From: Ditylenchus dipsaci
Lineage: Eukaryota; Nematoda; Chromadorea; Rhabditida; Anguinidae
Direction of reading: 5' to 3'
Assembly: GCA_004194705.1 (NCBI GenBank)
Contig: SADC01001042.1
Location: 124,001-188,000, forward strand
Length of the DNA: 64,000 nt
Positions 46,876 to 57,700 of the stretch are shown in pieces; the stretch's first letter is position 1, and each line of letters starts with the position of its first letter. A program made the position numbers and the translations under genes. A model generated the notes under the pieces. The model made no database searches, had not been told where the DNA came from, and saw only the letters and a program-made list of their open reading frames with translations.

Positions 46876-47267
46876 CACAAGTATGACTATAGCAAGAAAT
46901 CGAACATATGATTTTTGCGTTTGTGTAGTTTATGATCCATGTCTGGTTCAACTTAATGAAAGCTGGCCTACCCTGCGCCTAAGCACAAGTTATTTATACA
47001 GCAGAGGGATCAAGGCAAATCTTTTCGGGGGTTTACATAAACACATAGAAAGTTTATTTGTTATTTTATGGTCACGGATTTGAAAGACGTTAAAGTAGGG
47101 CATAACAAGTTTTTGGCTGAATTATTGTTTATCTAAATTGTTGGTTCTGATTCTTTCCTAAAAAATGTCCAAAAATAAATCTGCTGCGTACTTGTCCAAA
47201 ATTTTAAGCTGAACAAGACAGTGTTGGCAGGCTTTTTAAAACTGAGAAAAAGTACTGGCAAAAAGGG
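46876..47267. other. No supported gene
   Basis: Contains a fragment of the GGCTTAGGC fold-back family near 46970 (GCCTACCCTGCGCCTAAGC). Otherwise AT-rich. Confidence 0.35.
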
Positions 47268-47569
47268 CGGGCGGGGGGGGGGGTCTATTTGACAGACGCT
47301 AAATTTAAAAACCGGATAATTCATCAGAATAAAATTTAACAGTCAGACATTTCACCATTTTTTTGCAAAAACGTCAGCATTCGGTGTAATTTCCCGATTA
47401 GACCGAAATTTTTCTGTTAAATTATCCGATCAATGAATATTACTCTGTTGAGTTATCCGACTGTGGAAATTACTCTGTTGAATTATCTGGTTTTGAATAT
47501 GCAGTTGTTGAATTTTTCTCTGATGAAATATCCGGGTTTTTAATTTACCGTCTGTCGAATAGACCCCCC
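47268..47569. mobile_element. MITE with TCTATTTGACAGACG ends and internal TCTGTTGAATTATCCG repeats
   Basis: Left end (G run) GTCTATTTGACAGACGCTAA, right end TTACCGTCTGTCGAATAGAC (C run). AACCGGATAATTCATCAGA is inverted as CTGATGAAATATCCGGGTT. The right half has ATTACTCTGTTGAATTATC-type units at about 20-40 bp spacing (47405-47530). Confidence 0.75.
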
Positions 47570-48113
47570 GCCGCAAAAAGACATTGAGAGAAGGACATTT
47601 TCGGGGGGTTGAAAAATGGCATTTTTTTAATTTCAATGCGTGTTAAAAATTTTAGAAAAAATTTCAGTGCTTGTTATATGCCATTCAATGCAGTATTATT
47701 GTTCTTTCTAATGTGTGTAAACTTATATAGGTTACTCCGACAATGTAGACGAATTTTTTTTGAAAAAGTACCGAATTCAGCATATTAACTTATACGTGTT
47801 TTACTAGCCGAAGTTTTGCAAAATGTTGAGTTTTCACAAACACCATGAACATTATCTTGTATAACAGATTGAGAGCTACAAGACCTACTTTACAGGTCAA
47901 TTTTTCAATAAGAGAGTGTTGAGCTATGGTCTTTTTTAGATTTTTTTGAAAATTTCAAAGATTTAGATATTTGACATTTTTTAAAAAGCATCATGTCTCA
48001 TTATTATTAACCTAAAACTTATTCTATAAAGTGTGATTTGGAGCATTTTTTCGTTCTTTTACATTGATGATACAAATGGTGTTTACAAGTCCTATTAAGT
48101 TAGAATTTAAATA
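47570..48113. other. No supported gene
   Basis: AT-rich. 47580-47710 resembles, in inverse orientation, 50380-50520 (CCATTTTTCAATCCCCCC). Confidence 0.35.
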
Positions 48114-49375
48114 CAGTCGACGCTCGATATAACGAACCCCCTGGGACCAGCCGCAGGGATTCGTTATATCCAGCGTACGTTAAATCGAGCTCCCTTGACC
48201 AAAATTTTTAGGAGTTCGTTGTATCGAGAGTTTATCCTAATTTTACAAATATACAACATTGAAAAGTACATGAATAATCTGGAAAGAAAACAGGACTATT
48301 TTTTTCTCTCAAAGGTTCTTTGGCTGTAATTAAAATCGTGTTGAGGGGTCAACATTTTAGGGTCAACATTTTTGAAAAGTACTAAAATATGAATTTTTAA
48401 CGGGAAAGCGCCAAATCTGATATTTGTGATCCCCACTCATTTTTCGAGTTCTACAAGATGGAAAGAAATTCAAAATTCTGTCTCTACAAAATTTTAGCAA
48501 AATTCGACCCTATGTTGACTTAGTTGACTCCTCAACACTTTTTACAGGCCGATTTTTATACGTCAAAGTTTAATAATTCACTCGCAAAAACTGTCTATAT
48601 TTTCGTGCACAGCTCAAAAAATGGAAAAAGATAATAAATATTAAAATAAACACATGATAAGTAAATCATTTACATTTTTGAATTCAATAAAATGTTGACC
48701 CTAAACGTTGAATCCGACTATAATCACGGCCTTTCACAAAGAACTAATTATGCTGATCGCACTTCCGAATGATTGCTGGGTCAACATCATGCCTTTATGT
48801 TTTGTGGAAAAAATGAAGCGGCGCATCATGCTAACAGCGCTCATGATCTATTTGTCAAACGTGAAAAATGAATAACAGGATACAAAGCTAGAAACAAAAT
48901 TACTGTGGTGGTTCCGATTCATAGTCTGATTGCTCCTAGATGGGCAAGGTCCAACCAAATGTGATCAAGCGGGAATCGTGTTTCATACATAAAAATATTC
49001 TCGCGAGAATAATTTATTTACAATAAATATAATTTCGAAAAATAAAACTAGGAAAAACTTAAGGCCATTTTTAAACGCTAAAATTTCTTGACACACCCTG
49101 AAAATTAAATGAAAAAAGTTAGAGAATTGAATCTGTGAAAAATTTTGGCTGAAATTTGAAAATAAAACACAATTTTGTATTGGAATTTGTAAAAGTTTGT
49201 TATATCGAGCGTCATTTCATTAGTCGGGACCACTCTAAGTGTTCGTTATATCGAGAGTTCGTTGTATAGAGCGTTTGTTATATAGAGCGTCAGTTTGCCT
49301 ATATTTATAACAAGTCCAACCAAACCAAAAAAATTAGTTCGTTATATCGGGGTTCGTTATATTGAGCGTCGACTG
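48114..49375. mobile_element. Largest pogo/Tigger-like element (1.26 kb), word CGTTATATCGAG
   Basis: TA-flanked. CAGTCGACGCTCGATATAAC at the left, TTATATTGAGCGTCGACTG at the right. The word TTCGTTATATCGAG recurs at 48165-48230 and 49198-49355. The interior is AT-rich with no transposase. Confidence 0.85.
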
Positions 49376-49829
49376 TATAAACATTTGTGAGGTCATTTTT
49401 AAAAGTTGACAGGTATTTCCATTCTTGAATAAATTTGATTGAATGCTCGAACTTGTTGTAGCACAGATAAAGAGCTACAAAGTTTACATAAGCTTTCAAA
49501 TGTTGAGATATGATCATTATAAAAAATGTCAAGAATCCAAATTTTTGAAATCTTTTCAAATTTTTGAATTTTTTTATCTAAAAAGACCATACCTTAACAC
49601 TCTTTTATGAAAAAAGTTAATATGTGAAGTAGGTAATGTAGCTCTCAATCTCTTCTACGAGGAATCGAATATTGAATTTGTGAACAAGTTCTATTTTGCA
49701 AAACTTAGGCTAGCAAAATACGTGTGCATAAATATGCTGAGTTCGGTACCTTTCAAAATATCTCATTTCTGAGAACATTTCCATATACGGAAAATTTTCT
49801 GTAGCGCAAATACTGCAGTGTTTGAAAAA
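49376..49829. other. No supported gene
   Basis: AT-rich. Open frames here on the minus strand are Phe/Lys-rich with no motif. Confidence 0.35.
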
Positions 49830-49837
49830 ACAAAAAG

Positions 49838-50270
49838 GGCACTATTCTTGTTGGTAACCCCGCCCCGCCCCCCCCCCAAATCATAGAATTTTTTTTTTTA
49901 ATTTTTTAAGCTATTATTTGAATTGTTTTGAACTGAAAATCATTATTAATGCTTTTTATTGAACAATGGTGTGGTTAATTTAGCATGGACGAGTTAAAAG
50001 GATTCAATACGAAGCTTCTTTATTAAGTTTTGGCTTTTTCTGATGACCAATTTATCAAATGGCTTCAATCTAAGAATTTGCTTTTAACAACTAGACAGTG
50101 TCCAGGAAAAAAGATTTAGAAAAATGAAATAAAATGTTAGCGTTTACAAACATACCATGAGAAAAAGCATTAATAATGATTTTCAGTTCAAAACAATTCA
50201 AAAAATAGCTTAAAAAATTTAAAAAAAAATCCTATGATTTGGGGGGGGGGGTACCGACAAGAATAGTGCC
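49838..50270 (+). mobile_element. Non-autonomous Merlin-like element with perfect 8-bp TSD
   Basis: 433 bp. It is flanked by the direct repeat ACAAAAAG (49830-49837 and 50271-50278) and has inverted ends GGCACTATTCTTGTTGGTA / TACCGACAAGAATAGTGCC. The arms continue through a C/G run and AAATCATAG for about 110 bp. The interior, plus strand, about 50027-50118, encodes LAFSDDQFIKWLQSKNLLLT and TRQCPG, which resembles the N-terminus of Merlin/IS1016-type transposases. The rest of the enzyme is deleted. The TSD length fits Merlin (8-9 bp). Confidence 0.8.
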
Positions 50271-50651
50271 ACAAAAAGTTTAGTCAAAGTCACTCGGTAG
50301 CCTATGTGATAAACTGCTGAAAAAGAAAAATCGACTTTTGGAAATTGGTACTTTTGTAAATAAACATGTATACATTGTCTGGGCAGCCTATAAAAGTTTA
50401 CACACATTAGAAAGAACAATAAATACTGCATTAAGTGGCATATAACAAGCACTAAAAACTTTTCTAATATTTTTAACACGCATTAAGTTTAGAAAAAATG
50501 CCATTTTTCAATCCCCCCGAAAATGTCCTTCTCTCAAATGTGTTTTAGCTAGTACTTTTCTTTTTCCTTTTCCTTTAAAAAACTGCTAACATTGTCTCGT
50601 TCAGCTTGAAATTCTGCACAAGTACGCACTAAAATCACAAACGGAAAAGCC

Positions 50652-52025
50652 CGCGAAAGGCCGTACGTCCTGAAGGTACGGTCGTCTGCAGAGATTCACA
50701 CTGAACACGATGGTGGAAAAAAAATGCGCAAAAAGTTACTATATAGGGGTCAGCTGTCCTTGTGAACCAACCAATGACAATTTTTGTCTATGGAACTTGA
50801 AAGAGGTAGACCATGCAAATTTTTATAACAGATAAAACTCATTTCATGTGCAAAAGAAAGCGTAGACTGCGAACTTTCGAATATCATATTTTCGAGGTAT
50901 TTTCGACAATCTAATGAAATATTGGTTCTTTTCCTTTATCCGGATGACCTCTATAAAAGACCTTTATAGCTCTATAAGTATTTTATAGAGGTCATCCGGA
51001 TAAAGGAAAAGAACCGAAATATTTTTACTTTGAAGAAATCATTGTTTTTTTTTCTAAAACGTTGTTCATACAAAAAAATGCACAAAAAAAGTGTGAAAGC
51101 GCCGTTTTTAGTAAATGGCAGATACCATTCGACAGAGCAGGGAAAACTGCACCAGATAGTGCTTTGAAGTAGTTTAAAACAACTATTTTAAAGTGTTAAG
51201 CAAACGTTCAAAAGTATGTTCCAGAAAGCATCTTGACCTAAAACTTTGATTTAGCTTATGAAACCTGAATTTCTGACACCGGATTCATGTTCAGCATGGT
51301 TAGAAACTGCCCTTTGGTTCTCACGCTCACTGTCGAATTTCAAATTCCGTTCAAGACAAAAAATTATTTGAAATTTGAAAAATTAGCATTTAATTGAATT
51401 TGGTCTCGAACGGAATTTGAAATTTGACAGTGTTTGTTAGAACCAAAGGGAAGTTTCTCAAGTAAACCAATCATGCTGGACACGAACCCGGTGTCAGGAA
51501 TTCAGGTTTTATCAGCGAAATCAAAGTTTTAGGTCAAGATGCTTTCTGGAACATACTTTCGAACGTTTGCTTAACACTCTCAAATACTTGGTTTGGAATA
51601 TTTCAAAGCACTATCTGGTGCAGTTTTGTTTGCTCTATCGAATGTTTATAACCTTTAAATGAAAAAAACGGCGTTTTCACATTTTTTTGTTCATATTTTT
51701 TTATGAACAACGTTTTTGAACAAAGAAGGCACTATGCTTTATTTGATCCAAAATTTTTTCATTTAATTGGCATGTATACCTCAACGATATGTCATTAGAA
51801 AGCTCGTAATCTGCCCTTTTTTCGCGTGAGAAATCAATTTAATTTATTTAAAAAATTTGGCATGCTCTTCCTCTTTGAAGTTGCATAGACAAAAATCGTG
51901 ACTTGGTCGATATACAGGAGCAGTTGACCACCATATAGTGACTTTTTGTAAATTTTTTTGCGCCATCGTGTTCAGCCTGAAATTCTGCACACGACTGTTG
52001 CCTTAAGGAAGTACGGCCTTTCGCG
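50652..52025. mobile_element. 1.37-kb multi-palindromic fold-back (CGCGAAAGGCCGTAC ends)
   Basis: Left end CGCGAAAGGCCGTACGTCC, right end GTACGGCCTTTCGCG. Next inward, AACACGATGG and AAAAAGTTACTATATAGGGG are mirrored by CACCATATAGTGACTTTTT and CCATCGTGTT. It contains an internal hairpin at 50924-51015 (GGTTCTTTTCCTTTATCCGG ... its complement) and another symmetry centre near 51375 (AAATTCCGTT / AACGGAATTT; CACCGGATTCATG / CGAACCCGGTG). Its right end is 21 bp before an exon of the TBC gene, so it lies in that gene's intron. Confidence 0.75.
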
Positions 52026-52046
52026 TGTCAAAGAAACTACTTTTAG

Positions 52047-55000
52047 ATTTAGAAGACACCTCTAAATCACAAGTAAATGCACCAGCAACTCAAAAAGAAA
52101 TAGAAAAAATATGGTGGGATAACTGGGCAAAAGATAATGGTGGCATTGACTATGGACACCCTAAAACCGATACTCGCATAAAAGATATAATTAAATTATA
52201 TAATGACTATAATGCTAAAAATAACTACGTAGACTTTTTCAACAATGAAATGTGCTTAGCTGCCATCAAAACAATACCACCTGAGCATCGTCCACGGGCT
52301 TGGTTTGTATTGTTTGTATGTTTTCAATTTAAGTCAAATATACAGCAAGCTATATTATTTTGTTCAGGGAAATTTGAGAAACGATTTGAACAACAGTCTT
52401 AAATCTAAACCTAAATACTTGGAATTGCAAAAACTAAAATCATTCGAAGAATTTTCTTCGCAGTATATCCAAAACTCAGATAAAGAAATGACTAAAAGGG
52501 TCAAAAAAGAAGTGCCGTTAATTTATTACATATCTTTGGTCAGTCTACAGTTTTGTAGAAAAAGTTTTTTTAATTAATAAAATCATTAAGATCAAAAAAG
52601 ATTTGGCTGCTATGAAGTCATGGTTTCCACCTATAGAAAACACTAGTGTGAAAACCGTAAGTAGTTAATTTTTGTATTATGTTTAAAAGTGGTACATTCG
52701 ACTCTCGCAATAACGAACCCCCTGGGGACCGGCTCTAGGTGTTCGTTATTGAGAGAGTTCGTTATTCAGGAGGTTCGTTATTGGGAAAGTCGACTGTAAC
52801 TGCAGTCGACATACTTGCACGTTTTGGAAAATGGAGCGCCAGCGCCAGGTTTTTCGAAATTTCGGCGCTAAAGCCGCTAACGGCAAAATTTTGTGAGACA
52901 TTGCATTGACCAAACACATAAAACTCAAAGTTTAAAATTGCTATGAACAAAAAGCTTATGATTGCTACAGAAAACCAAACATTGATTTATATTGTGGTGG
53001 CTGAGAAAAACATGTCTGAAAAAGGACAGTTCGTCTAAGAGGTGTTTCAGGTAGTAGTATGTAATAATTGCGTAATTATGAAAAAACCGACTTCTAAAAT
53101 CCGAATTAATGCGATTTTTAGAACAGATTGGCAAAAGACAAGTGGTAAAAAGGTGTAAAAATTAAAATTAAAAGTGTTAGGCTAGGTAGGAACGAACTTG
53201 AGTAATGTCCTGCGCGTGCGCACTGTCCCAAATATGGGACGCCTAAATACAGCATATTCACGTCAAATTTGTTTGTTTCGTATCTGACTTGTAATCAAAT
53301 ATGCATTTAGTTTTTTAAAAAATGTGCTGTATCATAGTTTGCGCATTAAAGATATAAATCGATGTTTTGTTTTATAGAAAAGATAAACCTTAAGGTTTTT
53401 TGAAAAAAGATGGCGGATCGGAAAAAAGATCATCTAGCTAGGTAGGAAAAACCTGAGGTGTAGGCCGCTAATTTGAACTTTGACTGTACTTGACATTTTC
53501 ATATGGTAAATTTATACTGAAAATTTCGGTTAGAAAGCCAATTGCTATGTAGCTTAAAAATATTGCAAAATTAAGATGTTCTTGCACATCATATTTCGAC
53601 ACGTTCTATCTGAGCCTCAGAATGGATATTTTGCTGGACTTGCTCATCTTGTAGTGCCTTTATTTCTTGTATACTTTTCAGAAGTTAACAATAATGCTGT
53701 GAAATCACAAAGTAAACTAAAGAACATAAAAATGAAAAAAAACGATTTTTACTTTTTAGAAGTTGGCCAAATTTTATTTTATGAACAAGATATTAAAAAT
53801 GTAAGCGTTAACCTCAGCAAGGAAGAATGGAACCAAGTAGAGCTTAAAACAGCATGGTCTTTTTCTGTTCTCATAAGAGCAGTAATCGACCGCTTCGACT
53901 TCAAATACTATGATACCAACCTCAAAGTTTTATTAGAAATATTTGGAGAATTCATCAAACTCAAAAATCGTATGTTGTGAAAGTTGTAAGTAAAGAAACA
54001 TAAAAGTTTGTCTGGTCTTTGAAAATTTTCAGTCTAGTGTATAATCTGTTAGTGCTTATGCCTTGTTCTATCTGTTGTATAGACTTATTTTTGAGTCCAT
54101 CCTACCACCGGTGGGCCGATCTTTACCTAGCCTGAAAAATAAAAAAGAGACCAAGGCGAAAAAAGCAACGGATTATTCACTAGGACAAAGAAATTTCCTT
54201 ATCGAATATATTAAATCAAATCGATGGTCAATTCGTCACAGAATTTTAATGGTTAACTAGTTTTGAAATTTTATATAAAAAGTGAAATTAAATCTTCTCT
54301 CCATTAAAAATAGCAAAGCATCACCCATAAAATCAAATATCACATTTTCGTAAAACCCGCCATTTTGAAAAAGATCAGATTTTTTAATAACATAATGCGA
54401 GCATTTTGAACTCTCGCGTTTAAATCCTCCTGGAATCAGATTTTCATTGATCAGATTAAGAATAAGATTTTCATTAAAAAAAATAGCTTCAAAAAAGTCG
54501 TTTAGATGTAAATAAAAGTCGATTAGGTGAAAAAAGTCTTTTAGATGTAAATAGTCAAAAAGTAAAAAAAAAAGATTTGCCAAATCATTTCCAGAGATTT
54601 TAAGTTGAAAAAAACGGTGCCTAAATTTAATAAAATTAAATTTGCGAAAGACAATTTTTAATAAACATAAATTAAGCTAACCTTTATGAGCATGTAAGAC
54701 CTTTCTTGCTAACTGAAATTTTTAAATGGCTCCAACATTTGTTAGTTAGACAATTGCCAATGCACTTAGTTATAAAGCTATGGGATCATTATTTGGTGAG
54801 TTTTTAGTAGTTATTCAAATATTTATGTTTCAAGCTGGTCTAATGTTTTGATGAAAAGGTTTGAAATTTTTTACACTATCACACTAAAAATTATATCAAA
54901 TTGAAATATAGCAACTAATAACTGAAAAATAGAGACTAATTACTTAATTATGGCGACTAATTCAAATCTTCTTCGATATTAGAAAATTAAGCGACTAATG

Positions 55001-57700
55001 GCTGAATTCATGAGATTAATTTTTTACAAAACTGGCTTTTTCAGTCATTTGTCATGTTAATACAGGGTGGGCCGAATTCGTACGCGATTTGTTTGTTTTT
55101 TCATATCTTTTCTATTTTTTTTTATTTTATTATTTTTTATTCGATAGAGAAGATTTTGAGAAAACGAATGACACCAATAACGTCATACTTCATTCATGTT
55201 TCCATATTTTCCTAAGTTGTGAAACACTTGTTTCATTTTAGCAGAAAGTGGATCACCCTATCCATCAAAAAGTCTGCACCATAAAATGCTACGACATTTA
55301 TTGATCTCATTGTTAATTGTTGATCCGCTTAGCGTTTTCGCATGCCTTATGAACTGTGCACGATAATTGAATTGAACTTGTTGTGTCAAACCAAGCCTGT
55401 CGTAGCATATCACGGTGCAGACTTTTTGATGGATAAAGTAATCCATTTTCTGCTGTAATCGAACATATGTTTAACAGCTCAAGAAAATATGAAAACATGA
55501 ATGAAGTATGACGTTCTTGGTGTCATTCGTTTTCCTGAAATCTCTTCTATCGAATAAAAAAAGATCTCGACGAAAAACAAAAAAATAAAAAAGATACTAC
55601 AAAAAACAAATCGCGGACGAATTCGCCCCACCCTGTACTTCTTATAGGCAAGTTATACCGTATAACCTCTATTTAACCCCCGACCTGACTTTGAAGACCT
55701 ATATCTCAGCCTAGATAAATATTTTGCAAATCTGACTTTTGCCTTTTTTTAAATCCCACGAGCTCTACCGGTTTCGCCTTTCCGATTTTGGATTTTCACC
55801 CAAAGATTTCGAGATAGACCCCGAAATTTTCAGACTTTAGGAGGGTTGAAAATAATCCACTGGGCAGGTATTCAGACCCCGGATCAGGATCAAGGATAAG
55901 CCTCGATCCTGATCCGAGCCGCGTAGCTTGATACGGACCACAGATCAAAGATTATCTTTGATCCTGATCCTGAGTCTGAATATAGGATTATTTCTGATTC
56001 AGTATTTTAAAAATCTATTTCAAAAATATTTTTAGATAAAGAGACTGATCTAGTCTAGATCCAGCCTGATCCGTCCTGATCTAACCCTGACCCGGCCTAA
56101 TCCAGTCCTGATTCGGCCTAACTTGGCCTGATTCGCCCTGATCTAGCTAGATCCAGTCCTGAAATGGCCTGATCCAGCCAGATTCAGTCCAGATCCAGCC
56201 CTGATCCGGGTACTTGTTTACTTGGGGGCCCTTTTTTGGTCAACTATGAATAGTGTTTAGACGTCTTCTATGTAATTTTTATACTCTGAAACCTATAATA
56301 AAGTAGTTTTCAAACAATTTCCGCACTTAAAAATGGGTTTTCAAAATAAATTTTGGTTACGATAAGTTGACCAACTGCCTTGGTCCCCCAAGCTAAATAC
56401 ACCAAAAAGGATATTGGGATACCCTTAAAAATACCTAAAAGATGGGATTTGAACATAGTTTTGAATACTGGGGCCTACCGCATGAATAAACTCTGGTATG
56501 CATACTTTTTCATGCTTCCAGATTCACTTTCGAGTGATTTTCGTCGAGGTATGTGGGTGTGCGCATCTCAACTCCAAGCCCCCAAGCCCTCTGCGCCCCG
56601 AAGGACCCCTTTTTACTTTTTACCACATTGAGATACCGAGCTATTATTTTAACACAATCTTTTTCATTACAGTCACACCTCGACCAAGTGACACTCATAA
56701 AAGTTCATTCCAGCCTCGGGTCCGACATTTTCTTACTTAATTTGTAGCTAAGCAAATAAGCATAGAGATATTTTTCTTGAAACTTTTTGTTCGTAAAACA
56801 TGTTGAAATCCGTCTTAACATGCGCCGGTCTAGCCTGTGCCGAAGCTAAAAATGGGGCTGAAAATTAGAATTAGACCTGATAATAGTCAGTAATAGTTGG
56901 GAAGTCAAGCTGATACATATAATATAATTTTTTGACATATATAAAACCATCTCCCCTTAAAAACGAAACGAACTTTTGAAGAATCTAATAGTACTAGTGA
57001 AAAATCGCTTTTTCAAAGGATCAGTTTTTCGCGCAATGGCATGTGCAAATTTTAAATTGGCTGGGTACAGTTCTCTTTGGTCTCTCACTGTACTCTTTTG
57101 AGTCGTTCGAAATAACTCTGCAATAACTTCAAATGACTCAAAAGAGAATACTGAAAAAGTGAAAGAGACATGTCCCCCGCCAATTTAAAATTTGCACATG
57201 CTATTGCGCAAAAAAATGGTTTCTGAAGTTAATTTTTTTCATTATTCTTAGAGTAAGAAAGGTGGCTTTACAAATCTTCACTTTTTCGATTGTGCAGCGA
57301 TTCTATTGAAAATTTCGGAAAAAATGGAAGAGCTAATGAATTCAGTATGTTTTTTCCTATATAATTAGAAATTAGAATTAGAAAAGTTTAGAACCAGCTA
57401 GATTTTTTTTCAAATATCAGATCCGTATTATCCCAATGGACAGAGGAAGATATTGACGAAGTTATAAAAACGGGCATGAAATTGTTTAACATTAAAATTT
57501 ACAAAAAGTATTTAGTCAGACTAAAGACACAAATAAAGAAGGCTCAAAAAGATATTGATGAAAAACAGTCAGTCAAGCTGTCTGAATATAGACTAGAAAG
57601 ACGAAAATATTACAAAAAACTTGCAGCTCTACAAAAAAAATATGGAAAAACAGCTGAGCTACCAAGCTTTGTGTTTAAAGACATTAATGATGATTATTAG
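52047..57700 (+). CDS. TBC-domain (TBC1D22-like) protein without the catalytic fingers; N-terminus not found
   Basis: Exons: 52047-52306, 52368-52538, 52591-52656, 53576-53969, 54677-54795, 57252-57344 and 57421-57700. TBC features in order are IPPEHRPRAW; IKKDLAAMKSWFP; GYFAGLAHLVVPLFLVYFSE; LKTAWSFSVLIRAV; NPNLYEHVRP; FKWLQHLLVRQLPMHLVIKL; WDHYL; and FFDCAAILLKISEKMEEL. A coiled-coil basic C-terminus of about 60 residues follows. TBC proteins normally accelerate GTP hydrolysis by Rab proteins, using an Arg in IxxDxxR and a Gln in YxQG. Here these read IKKDLAA and YFAG, so neither is present and GAP activity is unlikely. All joins are in phase except the last (57344/57421), which needs a shift. 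AATAAA near 57785. Upstream exons lie left of the element ending at 52025. Confidence 0.8.
52695..52796. mobile_element. Short pogo/Tigger-like MITE, word GTTCGTTATTG, in a TBC-gene intron
   Basis: TA-flanked. CATTCGACTCTCGCAATAAC at the left, TTATTGGGAAAGTCGACTG at the right. GTTCGTTATT occurs three times and CTGGGGACCGG once in 102 bp. Confidence 0.8.
52797..53575. other. Intron of the TBC gene
   Basis: Contains a GCGCCAGCGCCAGG / GGCGCTAAAGCCGC island at 52838-52885 and otherwise AT-rich DNA. Confidence 0.45.
55063..55635. mobile_element. Mariner-like fold-back MITE (CAGGGTGGGCCGAATTCG)
   Basis: TA on both sides. CAGGGTGGGCCGAATTCGTA at the left and GACGAATTCGCCCCACCCTG at the right, with long inverted arms (ATTCGATAGAGAAGATTTTG; GAATGACACCAA-AACGTC) and a second inverted pair inside (CTGCACCATAAAATGCTACG / CGTAGCATATCACGGTGCAG). 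TA duplication and end style fit Tc1/mariner. No transposase. Lies in the 2.4-kb intron of the TBC gene. Confidence 0.75.
55656..55870. mobile_element. TACCG-family MITE copy, right end damaged
   Basis: TACCGTATAACCTCTATTTAAC at the left and the family core (GAAGACCTATATCTCAGCC, CACGAGCTCTACCGGTTTCG). The right TIR is missing or replaced by the following word island. Confidence 0.55.
55875..56215. repeat. Word island GATCCTGATCC
   Basis: About 340 bp of reiterated GATCCTGATCCGAG / GATCCAGCCTGATCC in both orientations (more than 15 copies), with a short AT-rich gap at 55985-56045. No coding. Confidence 0.75.
56216..57251. repeat. Remainder of the TBC-gene intron: core-module fragment and partial elements
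   Basis: 56465-56610 is another copy of the module shared by the 7493 and 12338 elements (AAACTCTGGTATGCATAC, CACTTTCGAGTGATTT, CCCTCTGCGCCCCGAAGG). 56674 onward starts a partial pogo/Tigger-like copy (CAGTCACACCTCGACCAAGT). 57000-57230 holds an inverted pair, TTTTTCGCGCAATGGCATGTG / CATGCTATTGCGCAAAAA, with GACTCAAAAGAGA inside. Confidence 0.5.

Noticed and set aside
45870..46951. Several 80-130 residue open frames on both strands
   Set aside because: They follow the TTCGGGATCGGG, GGGAATATTCCC and GGCGCCGG word repeats rather than a protein pattern.
47405..47530. CRISPR-like spacing of TCTGTTGAATTATCCG units
   Set aside because: Only a few degenerate units inside a MITE with TIRs; no cas genes; eukaryotic DNA.
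53576..53980. Reading 53576-53980 as a stand-alone membrane protein because of VPLFLVYF
   Set aside because: The hydrophobic stretch is the buried helix of the TBC domain, and flanking exons join in phase.
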